From the NCBI RefSeq assembly GCF_000182925.2, contig NC_026506.1, positions 1,612,001 to 1,676,000 of the forward strand: a stretch of 64,000 bases of DNA, written 5' to 3'. Positions 43,953 through 53,136 of the stretch are shown here, in pieces. The translations under genes and the position numbers were made by a program. Source of the stretch: Neurospora crassa OR74A. Its lineage: Eukaryota; Ascomycota; Sordariomycetes; Sordariales; Sordariaceae. Position 1 is the first letter of the stretch, and every line of letters starts with the position of its first letter. The notes beneath the pieces are model-generated. The model searched no databases. It was not told where the DNA came from and saw only the letters and a list, made by a program, of their open reading frames with translations.

Positions 43953-45877
43953 TTATTCCTTGGGCTCAGCGCCAAGAATAGAGTACTGACCACCAGCGCC
44001 AGCAAAGATGATCTTGCGATCGCGAATCGCCGAGTTGTCAATCAGCGTGGGCGTCTCGATATCGTCCGTCGTTCCCTGGCCGGTCTGGTAGTTGGCCGAG
44101 AAGCCCCACGAGTAGACTTTGCCGTCCTCGGTGATGGCGAAGCTGTGATCGGTGCCGGCGGCAACATGGACAATCTTGCCCTCGATATCTGGCACGACGG
44201 CGGGCTGGACCAGGATTCTGGGCTTGTCCTTCTCGTCGAAGATGGTGTTCTCCTCAGTAAACGAACCAGAGGGGTGGCCGACTTGGTGCCCATCGATGCG
44301 GCCCCACGTCAGCAGCTCGCCCTTGTCGTTGGTCGCGAGCGAGTGGTGCTCGCCACCGGCAATGTCGACAATGTTGTGCTCCTTGAGCGAATCAACCAGC
44401 TGCGGCTTGAGGATGAAGCCGCCATCGGTGCCGGCCTCGGCCTCGATGCCCAGTTCCGCGTAGTTGTTGAGACCCCAACCAATCACCCGGCCCTTGGTGT
44501 CGATGATGAAGCAGTGGTACGAGCCGCAGGCGAGTTTGGCAGCCTTGGCGCGTCCGGGAAGCGTGCCGATGCTGGCGGGGAAAAGGGCGCCGTTCTCGTC
44601 GCGCTCAAGCAGGCGGCGCGCAAGTTGGGCTTGCTGGCCGGCGCCCCAGGCGAAGACCTTGTTCTTCTCGTCGAGGGCGAGAACGTGGTTGGAGCCGACG
44701 GCGAGCTGCTTGATCTTGCTGAGTTGGGTGATGAGGGCAGGCGTCTTTTGAATCAGCACATTTCTGGTGAAGCCAAGAATGCCTTCGTTTGACTGTATGA
44801 ATCAGTTAGTATCGGTACAACGGGTGTGATGAGAACTGTCGCGACATTAAATCAACTTACCCTAAAAGTACCCCATCCGTAAACTTGACCAGTAGCGGTC
44901 AAGGCAAAGGTAGCGCTGTCGCTGGCAACGACCTGAACCCAGACGGTACCCTCGGGAACGTCCGTGGTGTCAATCTCGCCGGGCGTGCTCTCCTTGGGGT
45001 TGAGGCCAGTGTCGTCCTCATCCTCGGAGTCAGATTCCGCATCGGCGTCGCGCAGACCACCATCCCAAGTCGTGTCGCGGCCGAGAGCGCCCTGGTCGTT
45101 GACGCCCCAAGTGAGGATCTTGTTGTCCTTGGTGAGCGCAGCGACGTGCATGCCGCCGCAAGCGACCTGAACGATGCCGCTAAGGTTGTGGTTGATACGG
45201 GGACGCTTGACGTCAATGGGCTTCTTTCCGTCGTACTTCAGGCTGCCGAGACCGAGCTCTCCCGAGGTGCCTTCACCAAAGACAAAGATGTCCATCACTT
45301 TGGTGGGCGCCTCGTTGATCACCTTGCCCAAAGGCTTCTTCTTGGGTTCGGGCTTGGGCTTCGGGGCGGCCTTGGCCTTCTTGGGCGCGGGCTTCGCGGC
45401 TTCATCTTCGTCGGTCTTGGCTCTCTTGACCATGGGGCGAGTGCCGTTGACCTGCTTCTCATCGGCAAGCTCCTCTTGCTCCTCTTCCTCCTCGTCCTCC
45501 TCGCGCTTGCGCTTGGCGCCGGCGACGCTGTTTTCCTTATCAGAATCATCCTTGGCGGCGGCGGCGGCCTTCTTAGCTGCAGCAGTCTTCTTAGGGGCAG
45601 CAGCCTTTTTGGGCGCAGGAGCCTTCTTCGCGGCAGCCTTGGGAGCAGCAGTCTTCTTGGGAGCAGGGGCCTTCTTCGCGGCAGCCTTGGGCGCAGCAGT
45701 CTTCTTGGTGGCGGCGGTTTTGGGCGCGGCCTTGGGCTCCTCCTCGTCCTTCTTAGCGACCTTCGCGGTCGTCTTCTTGGTGACAGTAGTAGTGGTCTTC
45801 GTCTTCTTGGTTGCTGTTTTGGCGGCAGGCGCGTTCTCCTTCGCGGTCTGCGTCGCGGCGGCTTTCTTGGGAGGCAT
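43953..45877 (-). CDS. RCC1-type Ran guanine-nucleotide exchange factor, 618 aa
   Basis: Loads GTP on nuclear Ran, setting the gradient for nuclear transport and spindle assembly (Prp20/Srm1 in budding yeast, Pim1 in fission yeast). Exon 1 is 44861-45877 and exon 2 is 43953-44792, with a 68-nt intron. Residues 1 to about 190 are extremely Lys/Ala/Pro-rich, like a histone H1 tail. They include the repeated TAAPKAAAKKAPAPKK, an acidic EEDEEEEEQEE patch and the basic KRAKTDEDE region that may act as NLS and chromatin tether. The seven-bladed propeller starts at DIFVFGEGTSGELGLG and shows repeats such as VACGGMHVAALTKDNKILTWGVNDQGALG, VYGWGTFR, VFAWGAGQQAQL, VIGWGLNNYAELG, LTWGRIDGHQVG and VYSWGFSANYQTGQG. 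An acidic insert lies in the third blade. The ATG in GGCATGATG context starts MPPKKAAATQ. Confidence 0.93.
45600..45710 (-). repeat. Internal Lys/Ala/Pro repeat in the RCC1 N-terminal tail
   Basis: Two near-identical copies of about 48 bp encode KKTAAPKAAAKKAPAP, followed by a shorter third variant. The DNA copies are highly similar, so the tract probably changes length by unequal pairing. Confidence 0.75.
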
Positions 45878-47150
45878 GATGTGAAGTGAGTCTGTCAGGA
45901 GATATTTGGTGGTTGGGTGCTATTTCGAGGATTGATTCCAAGCAGTACCGAGAGCTGGAATGGGGACAATTGGTGATATCGAGTATGTTGCAAGCTGAAT
46001 TGTTTGCAAAGACGCGTTGTTAATTTTGTGCGATAACGAAAAGAGGTCCAGGTGCGCAAGAGTGGGTTGATGTTGTGAGGGTTACCCTGTCGCAATTGGG
46101 TAAAGGTTGGGATTGTTATTGACGGGGGGGGTGCGGAAAATAAACGGAAGCGGAATGGCGGAGATCGGGAGTCGGGAGAGCAAAAGAGATTTGGTGCCGC
46201 TTCTTATTGAGCCAGGGGGCCAGGGGGGGTGTGGTGCCCTTTGCGTCGCAACGAAAAATCGACGCGACTGGACGGGACGCTGCGCTCTCCTTTTGACGTC
46301 GGCCGCGGTGAGGGAAGTGGGTCCATCCCAAGCTTCAATGAACAATAGCTTGGAGTGAGGCTCTCAATAAGGTACCACCATTCACCTCTCACCTCATCAC
46401 TGTCAGCCCAGATACAGAACTCGTCAGCTCAATCAACCTGAATTCACTTTCCAACGGCTCGCTAGCAGCGAACTGGATGCTTGGATTTTGTCTGGAATCC
46501 GGATTACAATAACGGATCCGTACCGACCCCCCTCCCCCCCTGCCGCTACCCGCCAAGTGACGCATTGCAACAACTAGCAGGACAACAACAACAACAAAGA
46601 GACCTTTCTGTACGAGACGCGTTCTTTGTCCCATTGATCATCGGTCATGGACTTGCAATCGCTTGAATAGACCACACAATAGCAGTGCGGGCATTCATGA
46701 GGTCGTCGTCCAATGTTCAGACGAAAAGGTAAAGGCATTTTCGCCCAGTCTGCGGTAGTCGCTCAGGTACCCCAGGATGTACCACCCACCGCGGTCCCTG
46801 TCCGCTGCTGCAGATACGGGACTGACATGACGCTGCTTGGTGGTCTGTGTGTTCCCCTGAACCATGTTCGAAACGGCCTTGCTGCTGACTGGTTCAGACC
46901 CTCCGTCCACACGCTGATTCCTCGTTTTGACAATGGTTCTTGGCAGCTCGACTTTCTTCAACCGGTGGTCCGAGCTCCATGCGGAACCGCCCGATGCTTC
47001 CTCGTCGTCAGACTTCAGAAGCAAACGATGGCGGCGGAAGTTTCACTGCCATTGTCAGGCATATCACGAGCATGTTTCACACGAATTTACTTCACCACAA
47101 AGCATACAAGAGCACTTCACAGTGAACGGAGAGTATTCAGAAATGTGCAT
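45878..47150. other. Intergenic region
   Basis: Upstream of the RCC1 gene and downstream of the unknown gene at 47151-48032. Overlapping + strand frames (46713-47481) run partly antisense to that gene and show no family motif. Nothing is supported. Confidence 0.45.
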
Positions 47151-48032
47151 TTACCATTTCCTTTGCTTTCTACCACCGTTTCCACGGCCGCCTTTCCGAC
47201 GACTTCCGCCATTGCCATTGTCAGCAGCTGTCTCCTGCTCTTTCCTGCGTCTTTCCAATTCCTTTTCCTCCTCTTCCCGCTCGAGCTGTGACTTGGTGTC
47301 TGCCACGATCCCTTGCAACGTCGGCCCAGGAATCCGCCACTTCTTCCTCTTCTTCTTGGTGTTCCGGCTAAAGAACGATGTTCCCTGCACCAAGATTCCC
47401 CTTAAATCCTCCCACACTGACACCAGCCACGGCATCGCATCACATCGGAGCCATTTTGTCCAGTTCCAAAACAAAATTTGAAACTTGGTGAGTCCCCCGG
47501 TTGGAGAAGCATGGGAGAAGCCTCGGTTCGCAAGTGGATCGTAGTTCACCGAGGCGTACACGTTGATCCACAAGTCCCCAAGGATGATGAAAGGGGCTTT
47601 GGCGGCCAGCCACACTATCGCCCTGATGCGGTGACAGATGCTCCAAGTAGCAGTGGCTTGCCACAGGAGCTGTGAGAAACCGAGAAAGAGAGAGTACCGT
47701 GCGCTTAAGGTCGGGATTCCAAGCCGAAGAAACGTGCTGGGGGTGCTGAGTACCGGGATTAGACTGCCCAGCTCACTGCCCTCGAGCAGTTCCTCGTCGG
47801 CTTCTCCTACAACCAGAGCATGGTCGATCACCGGAGGCGAAATAGTTGCAGTGGTGTAGCGTCTTGACACATTATCCCGTATTGTCTGGCCGGTCCAGTG
47901 GATGTCGTCGTCGCGGCCAGCGACCATTCCGTCCCTGATCCATCCGCTGACAATGCCGGCTCCTCCAAGTCCCACCACGTTCGCTGATATTGTTGGTCCG
48001 CTCAATGCCGATATGGATGGTGCTGTTATCAT
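47151..48032 (-). CDS. Unknown protein with hydrophobic centre and basic tail, 293 aa
   Basis: An uninterrupted frame from ATG 48032 in good context (AAAACCATG). The N-terminal third is Gly/Ser/Ile-rich. Residues about 110-165 contain weak hydrophobic stretches (YSLFLGFSQLLWQATATWSI, IVWLAAKAPFIILGDLWINVYASV) that could be one or two membrane helices. The C-terminus has a coiled, charged segment (QLEREEEEKELERRRKEQE) followed by an Arg/Gly/Lys-rich tail ending GGRKQRKW. I recognise no domain. It could be a real lineage-restricted gene; the good start context and sustained frame favour that, but no homology can be claimed. Confidence 0.55.
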   Translation of the reverse strand: MITAPSISALSGPTISANVVGLGGAGIVSGWIRDGMVAGRDDDIHWTGQTIRDNVSRRYTTATISPPVIDHALVVGEADEELLEGSELGSLIPVLSTPSTFLRLGIPTLSARYSLFLGFSQLLWQATATWSICHRIRAIVWLAAKAPFIILGDLWINVYASVNYDPLANRGFSHASPTGGLTKFQILFWNWTKWLRCDAMPWLVSVWEDLRGILVQGTSFFSRNTKKKRKKWRIPGPTLQGIVADTKSQLEREEEEKELERRRKEQETAADNGNGGSRRKGGRGNGGRKQRKW

Positions 48033-48140
48033 GGTTTTAAAGATAGTCGAAAAGAAACGAAAAGTTTGCGCTGAGCTGCCGATCTCTCTCTATCACCTCA
48101 GGATCACAACGTCCCCAGTAGTTCACGCTCTCGTCGAAGT

Positions 48141-49005
48141 TTAGTTCTTGGTGGTGAAGTCGGTCTCGAGGTCCGTCGGCTTGAAGCCTCCATCGGCAGC
48201 CTTTTCGCAAGTGCATGCGTCTGTTCAAAGCATGCATGGTTAGTCTCATTATGTTCAGTGTACATCACCCCAATACCATCTTGATCTGGGGGGAGAGGTG
48301 TGCTTACCAGCAGGACGAGTGCCGCAAGCACAGGCGTTACCCGTGGGCTTCTGGTTCTCGGTCGAGGCACGATCACAGGTGCACTGTCCGGCAGGGCGAG
48401 CACGGCATGAGCAGCGAGGACCCTCGACAGCGTTCTCCGAGTTGGCCTTGTCGCAGGTGCAGTGCAGAGCAGACTGCTTGCCGCAAGAGCAAGTGGCTTG
48501 CTTGGCTGAAGTAAGTGGTCCGTCAGTTGACTATCGAAAGAAAAGATAGAAAAACAGAGCAGTCCGTGTTTTAGGTGGATGAGTGTAATGCAAAGTCAAG
48601 AAATGGCATCCAAAAACGGGTCCCACGGGCTTGGTTGCAGGAACCTGAAGTGGGAGCAGTGGGGAAAGGCAAAAGATGAAAAGGGCCAGCGCCGGATACT
48701 GGCGGCGTGGGTGACCTCTTTGCCAAAAGATGGAGCCTTCACTCCGTCCCAAAAAGCAAGCAAGAATGGAAAAAAAAAAAGGATTTTCGTTGGGATCCGC
48801 CCGGTAGGGCAAAGATCGATGGGCCGCAAGATGGAGTGCGATGGAGCCGCGTCGTGGAGTCAAGTGGAGATCAGGGGCACAGGGGGAAACTGCGCTGGTA
48901 GAGGTAACCACCAGAGCTTGAGAGGGCATCAAGAAATGACTTACCACAGATGCACTCAGCGCTCTTGCCGCAGCAAGTGGAGGCCTTCGCAACAGGAGCA
49001 GACAT
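48141..49005 (-). CDS. Metallothionein-like CxC-rich protein, 112 aa
   Basis: Exons 48945-49005, 48308-48505, 48141-48220 give 113 codons with stop; introns are 439 and 87 nt. The protein has 16 Cys in 112 residues: one CC near residues 11-12 and seven CxC pairs (CIC, CSC, CTC, CSC, CTC, CAC, CTC) in repeated contexts such as CSCRARPAGQCTCDRAS and ACACGTRPADACTCEKA. The C-terminal 20 residues (GFKPTDLETDFTTKN) lack Cys. CxC clusters bind soft metals such as copper or zinc. I recall similar conserved fungal proteins starting MSAP and annotated as metallothionein-like or copper-binding, distinct from the 25-aa Neurospora copper metallothionein. No signal peptide. Metal specificity is not readable from sequence. 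Confidence 0.9.
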
Positions 49006-50109
49006 GTTTGAATAGGTAGTGTGGAAGTAGAGGTATGTGTTGATGTTTGTTGTTGTGGTGTTTGATGATGGAAGTTGCTTGGGTAGTTTGGCAACGGCGC
49101 GGATCGGTATTCCGAATTTGTTGGAATCCTTGACTCGTGTGGTATTGAAGTTGGTGAGTAGTGGTGGAAGATGAGCGTGAGCGTTGCTGAGCTTCTGATT
49201 GTTGTTGTTGGTGTAGAGGATCTTGATGACAAGAGGTGCAAGACTTCCCTACAGACGGAGGAAGCGAGTCTTATATCCAAAATCCCAAAGTCGGCTGATG
49301 TCACAGACGAACATGTCTTGGACCTGCAACTGTTTGAACAACATCGATGCTCTGGATGCAACAGTGGGGTTTCCGCTGTGTCAAGGCCCATCGGCCACCC
49401 AAAATAGGAAGCCCTGTCGGAGCTGCAATGGGCTCACTTGGGGCAGACGGACCGCACTTCAGGGTCATTCAGATCTGCCTTGCTTCTCATTGGTGGCTTT
49501 CGCAGAGGATGCACGGTACTGGCGAATCAGAGAATAGATATTTCTCAGCACATGTCTTGTTTTGCAGCCCCTGATCAGCCCACTTTTCGACAGGTGACAA
49601 GCTCTCACAACCGCCTCGACATCATTGGCTCCCAACACCACAATGATGACCATGATGACGATCCGTTTCCCCTGTTGGTGTTTGATGCTTCTCCCAAAGA
49701 CACAACTGCCATCACAGGCAGGCCCAGAAGGTTCGAGATATTGCTAAACAGCATGGTCGACATTGGTCATCCAGCTCCGTTTGACTGCAGCTTTGCCATG
49801 CGTGTCCGGCTTTCCACTACCAGCACACCTCAGCTACTTCTTCTACACCTGGATGCCAGCTCATCGTGAGAAGCGACCTCCTTGGCCTAGCAGTTGGAAA
49901 TATCTGTGACGTTTGCCTCGTGCTTTCCTCCCCGGACTAACCACACGTCAAAAGACGGCTTGCACGAATGTATGCAATGGATCTGCGCTTGTCTGGGGTG
50001 AACCGGATGCTCTTTGACAAAGTCGCCTACTGATGGAAAGGAGAAGCCATGGCAAAAATCAGTCAGAAAATGGTGATGGCATATTGCCCAAACAGCAAGC
50101 AGCCGATTT
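49006..50109. other. Intergenic region
   Basis: Upstream of the Cys-rich gene (octamer TAGAGGTA at 49028-49035 and another inside its first intron at 48899-48906) and downstream of the methyltransferase. A 143-codon frame at 49438-49869 (+) has no motif and is not called. Confidence 0.45.
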
Positions 50110-51255
50110 TTAGCTTTTCGAAAACAAGTAGACCTCCACAGTCTGCGCCTCGTCATTCAGCACAGGGAGCGGCAGCTTGACTTCCTCCTGTATCGACCAT
50201 CCATCTTCTGACATGAGGTCAAAGAACACCTTCTCGTCAGAATGCCTTGGCTTTGTGGAAAGCAAGATCTTGGTGTTGGAAGGGCCGGAATGCTGAGCAG
50301 AATGAGCATGGACAGCGGAAAGAGTCTTGACCAGCTCGGGCAGCAGGTCATTATACGTGCAGTCGCTGAGAATCACCAGGTCCCACGCCCGCGACGTCAC
50401 CTCGGGCCCAAATATCCCATCCTTTCCGTCATTCCAGTCCAAGTTTTCGTACATCACAGTGCAGGCTGTCTGGTCTGCCGAGCGGGCAATGTTGGCCAGC
50501 GTCCGTTCTTCCGCGTCGGGGAGATCGGTCATGAGGAGGGTCGACTTCTCTGCCGTTGCTTGCGATGAAACGCCCAGGATGCGCGCAACACCAAGGCCCA
50601 AGATGCCCACACCGCAGCCTAACTCCATAATGTTCAGTGGTCCGTCGTTTTGCTGCAGAATGTTTGCCAAAATGGGCAACGACACCGTGGTACTGCTGCT
50701 GTTGGCAGCCGTTTGGCCAAGGACCATACTGGCAACAAAGGAGGCGGTGGTGAGGCCGCCGTCCCATACATGACGGGCCATGCTCTCACCCATCTCCTCC
50801 TCCACCTGAAGCGTCGCGGTCCCGCCAGGCAAGCGCAAGCTCCGGAAGCAAATGTGGCTAGTCGGACCAGGTGAGAGATCCGCAAAGACAGGAAGAATCA
50901 AGCCGGCTCCAATGCCAGAACTGATGTCGTCGGTGATGAGAGCCGCCATTTGTCGGTTGGTTGGCCTGACTTGGACCGTCTCGATTGGCTGTGGTGGGAG
51001 TTGAACATCGATCTTCAAGACACGCATACCGGTCCTCCAGGTTGGAGGATTCCTTGGCGTCAGGTTGATGGGCACCGGACCATTCTGTGGATTTGCTGGA
51101 GCGCCGGCTCCGATAATGGAAAGCTGGATCGGCTCATGAGGACAAAGGAATTTGTCGCTCAGGTCGGTTGTGATGGTGAGAACAAGCTTCAGTGTTTTAA
51201 GCCCTGACCTCCCCTGCTCAACCACAGGTGATCGACAAAATCGAATATAGTGCAT
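50110..51255 (-). CDS. METTL21-like (Methyltransf_16) protein methyltransferase, 381 aa
   Basis: A class I S-adenosylmethionine-dependent enzyme of the lysine-methyltransferase-16 family, whose members modify elongation factors, chaperones and ribosomal proteins; the target here is unknown. A single frame opens MHYIRFCRSP, followed by a beta-rich N-terminal region (LTITTDLSDKFL). The Rossmann core begins with HVWDGGLTTASFV, then motif I LNIMELGCGVGILGLGVARILG, the acidic LLMTDLPDAEE, ENLDWNDG, and the family hallmark WDLVILSDCTYNDLLPELVKTL (the DxTYN/DxxY post-I motif). It ends in the strands KILLSTKPRHSDEKVFFDLM and VEVYLFSKS. A longer frame upstream overlaps in another phase, but homologues I recall start MHYIR or MRYIR. 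Confidence 0.85.
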   Translation of the reverse strand: MHYIRFCRSPVVEQGRSGLKTLKLVLTITTDLSDKFLCPHEPIQLSIIGAGAPANPQNGPVPINLTPRNPPTWRTGMRVLKIDVQLPPQPIETVQVRPTNRQMAALITDDISSGIGAGLILPVFADLSPGPTSHICFRSLRLPGGTATLQVEEEMGESMARHVWDGGLTTASFVASMVLGQTAANSSSTTVSLPILANILQQNDGPLNIMELGCGVGILGLGVARILGVSSQATAEKSTLLMTDLPDAEERTLANIARSADQTACTVMYENLDWNDGKDGIFGPEVTSRAWDLVILSDCTYNDLLPELVKTLSAVHAHSAQHSGPSNTKILLSTKPRHSDEKVFFDLMSEDGWSIQEEVKLPLPVLNDEAQTVEVYLFSKS

Positions 51256-52013
51256 GGTGAAGACGTCCGTCGGCTATAGCGCGATGAAGCGTACAAGTCG
51301 TCGAGAAATTCGATATCGACGTGGATGTTGGAGTCGTTGACGGGGTAGGCAGGAGAGACAGAGCTAGAAGGAAATTTCCTGTCCCGGCAAGAGAACTCCC
51401 GGCAATGAAGCCCCAGCGCTGCTGCGAACTGCAAGAGTCGACGGGAGTGCAGGGACGGGCGCCCGAGGGGACGGGCCACACTCCGCAAAAACCCCACCAG
51501 TTAGCGGGTTAGGGTCCACTCATGCCGTGAAGGGACCTGACCCAACCTTAGTGCTGGGGCAGCTTTCCGATCCCGGCCCTTGATAAGATAAGCAGTCAGT
51601 CCGGGCCCTGACAACGACGACATCAACTGGACACTCGCAATCCCTCCGATCATCATTACGTTTGTGTTGTGTTTTGTTCAATCAAGTCTGCGGCTATTCT
51701 GCCAAAAACTGCAGTAATCTGCCAAGGGAGTGACAAACGCTTATCGCTGGAAAATTACTTGTGCCTCGGGCATCTCGGCGCCATCCGATAGACAGGACAG
51801 TCGGAAATCGGTTCTCGCCGCGAGCTGAAAACTTACACCTCCCAGGTACCCCACGAGATGATATAAAGGGGACTGAAGCAAAGCTTTCATTATCTGTTGA
51901 ACTCATACATTATGATTAACTAATTATCCCAGCAATCACTGGTTCTGTCTTTTAAGTGAAATATCCGTCCTTTCGATCCTCAACTTTCAAAAGAATCTTC
52001 GAAGCCCTTCGAA
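51256..52013. promoter_or_regulatory. Divergent promoter region, methyltransferase / deaminase
   Basis: About 760 bp between divergent starts. Overlapping - strand frames at 51189-51497 extend the methyltransferase region but in another phase and without a splice link I can support. No other feature is seen. Confidence 0.45.
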
Positions 52014-52745
52014 ATGACATCCGCCACTTCAAGTCCTTCTCCCGAGGCACGCGCAATGACCAGCACTAAAGACCCCATAATCCTCCTCTCCACCATCCTC
52101 CGTCTGACTGAAGAGCGCATAATCCCCCTCACCCGCGCCGGCGTCTCCTCCGGCTCCAAGCTCTTCGGCGCTGCCATCCTCTCTCGCTCCTCTTTGAAGC
52201 CTCTAACCGTGTCTACCAACAACGAGCGCGAATCCCCTTTGCTTCATGGCGAAATCAACTGCATCCAGCAATATTTCGCCTTGCCTCCTGCCTCGTTTCC
52301 AGAACAAGGACAGGAAGAAGAAGAAGGTTACCGCATCCCCACAAAGGACACCATCTTCTTCGCCACCCACGAGCCCTGCTCGCTCTGCCTATCGGGCATC
52401 ACCTGGGCCGGCTTCAACGAGTTCTACTACCTGTTCACGTACGAGGACTCGCGCGACCTGTTTGCGATTCCGTACGATATTGAGATTCTCGAGGACGTGT
52501 TCCGGGTCAAGGCTCCGGGGGATACTGAGGAGTCAATGAAAAGGAGGCCGTTGTACAATCGACGGAATAAGTTCTTTGTGGGGAGGAGCTTGATCGAGTT
52601 GTTGGAAGAGGCGGCGCTCTCAGCGGAGGAAACGGACAAGTGGAAGAAAGAGATTGAGAGGGTTAAGGGGCTGTATAATGGGTTGAGTGAGACGTACCAA
52701 GAGGGGAAAAGAGGCGGGGTGGAGAGTGCTAGTGTTTGGAAGTGA
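52014..52745 (+). CDS. Zinc-dependent cytidine/deoxycytidylate-type deaminase, 243 aa
   Basis: Single exon. Hallmarks of the CDA/dCMP-deaminase zinc fold: HGE at residues 78-80 in LLHGEINCIQQ (zinc His and catalytic Glu), and PCSLC at 121-125 in THEPCSLCLSGITWAGFNEFYYLFTYEDS (two zinc Cys). The N-terminus ILRLTEERIIPLTRAGVSSGSKLFGAAIL is the usual first helix and strand. The C-terminal 90 residues are a charged extension. The substrate is unknown; the overall pattern is closer to the CMP/dCMP and guanine-deaminase-like branch than to tRNA adenosine deaminases, which have HAE. The ATG at 52014 is the first in frame; a second Met at residue 15 is possible. Confidence 0.82.
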   Translation: MTSATSSPSPEARAMTSTKDPIILLSTILRLTEERIIPLTRAGVSSGSKLFGAAILSRSSLKPLTVSTNNERESPLLHGEINCIQQYFALPPASFPEQGQEEEEGYRIPTKDTIFFATHEPCSLCLSGITWAGFNEFYYLFTYEDSRDLFAIPYDIEILEDVFRVKAPGDTEESMKRRPLYNRRNKFFVGRSLIELLEEAALSAEETDKWKKEIERVKGLYNGLSETYQEGKRGGVESASVWK

Positions 52746-53136
52746 GCAACCTAGCTGTCCCAGTTTCGAGTTTGGGCGTTCATCGATGTCTCTGTTGTTG
52801 CTGTGCGCTGTCTGCACGTCTCCTGGTATAACATCTGGTTGGTTTCGTCTTGTTCGAGAGAGGCTTATTTCGTTGACCTTCATTATTGTGTTGTGCAATG
52901 AGCAAGAATACCCGAGCAAGATGTCAAAGTGCTGTAATGTTGGTGTGAGCTGGGGACCGGGAGAGAGAAAGCAGCCGATGTTGTTAGAGGTAGGCTGTGT
53001 TAGGACCTTGTCTTTTGGGTGATGACAGACTAGAGCCAGGCCTGTTCTCGACTGTTTTGTCCATGTCTTGTTTTTGTAAGTGGGAAGCACAAGAACACCT
53101 GCAGTCAACTGATTCCCTCCGAATCCATTTCTTCGC
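52746..53136. other. Convergent intergenic region
   Basis: 3' flanks of the deaminase (+) and the Gag-like gene (-). Nothing is supported. Confidence 0.5.

Noticed and set aside
44885-45889. 334-codon frame on + antisense to the RCC1 gene
   Set aside because: It is the complement of the Lys/Ala-rich tail and propeller; Gly/Leu runs are the mirror of the real coding strand.
49438-49869. 143-codon frame on + between the Cys-rich gene and the methyltransferase
   Set aside because: No recognisable motif, no good start context, and not joined to other exons.
51189-51497. Frame on - that could extend the methyltransferase upstream
   Set aside because: It lies in a different phase and overlaps the chosen start; the homologue-like MHYIRF start at 51255 needs no extension.
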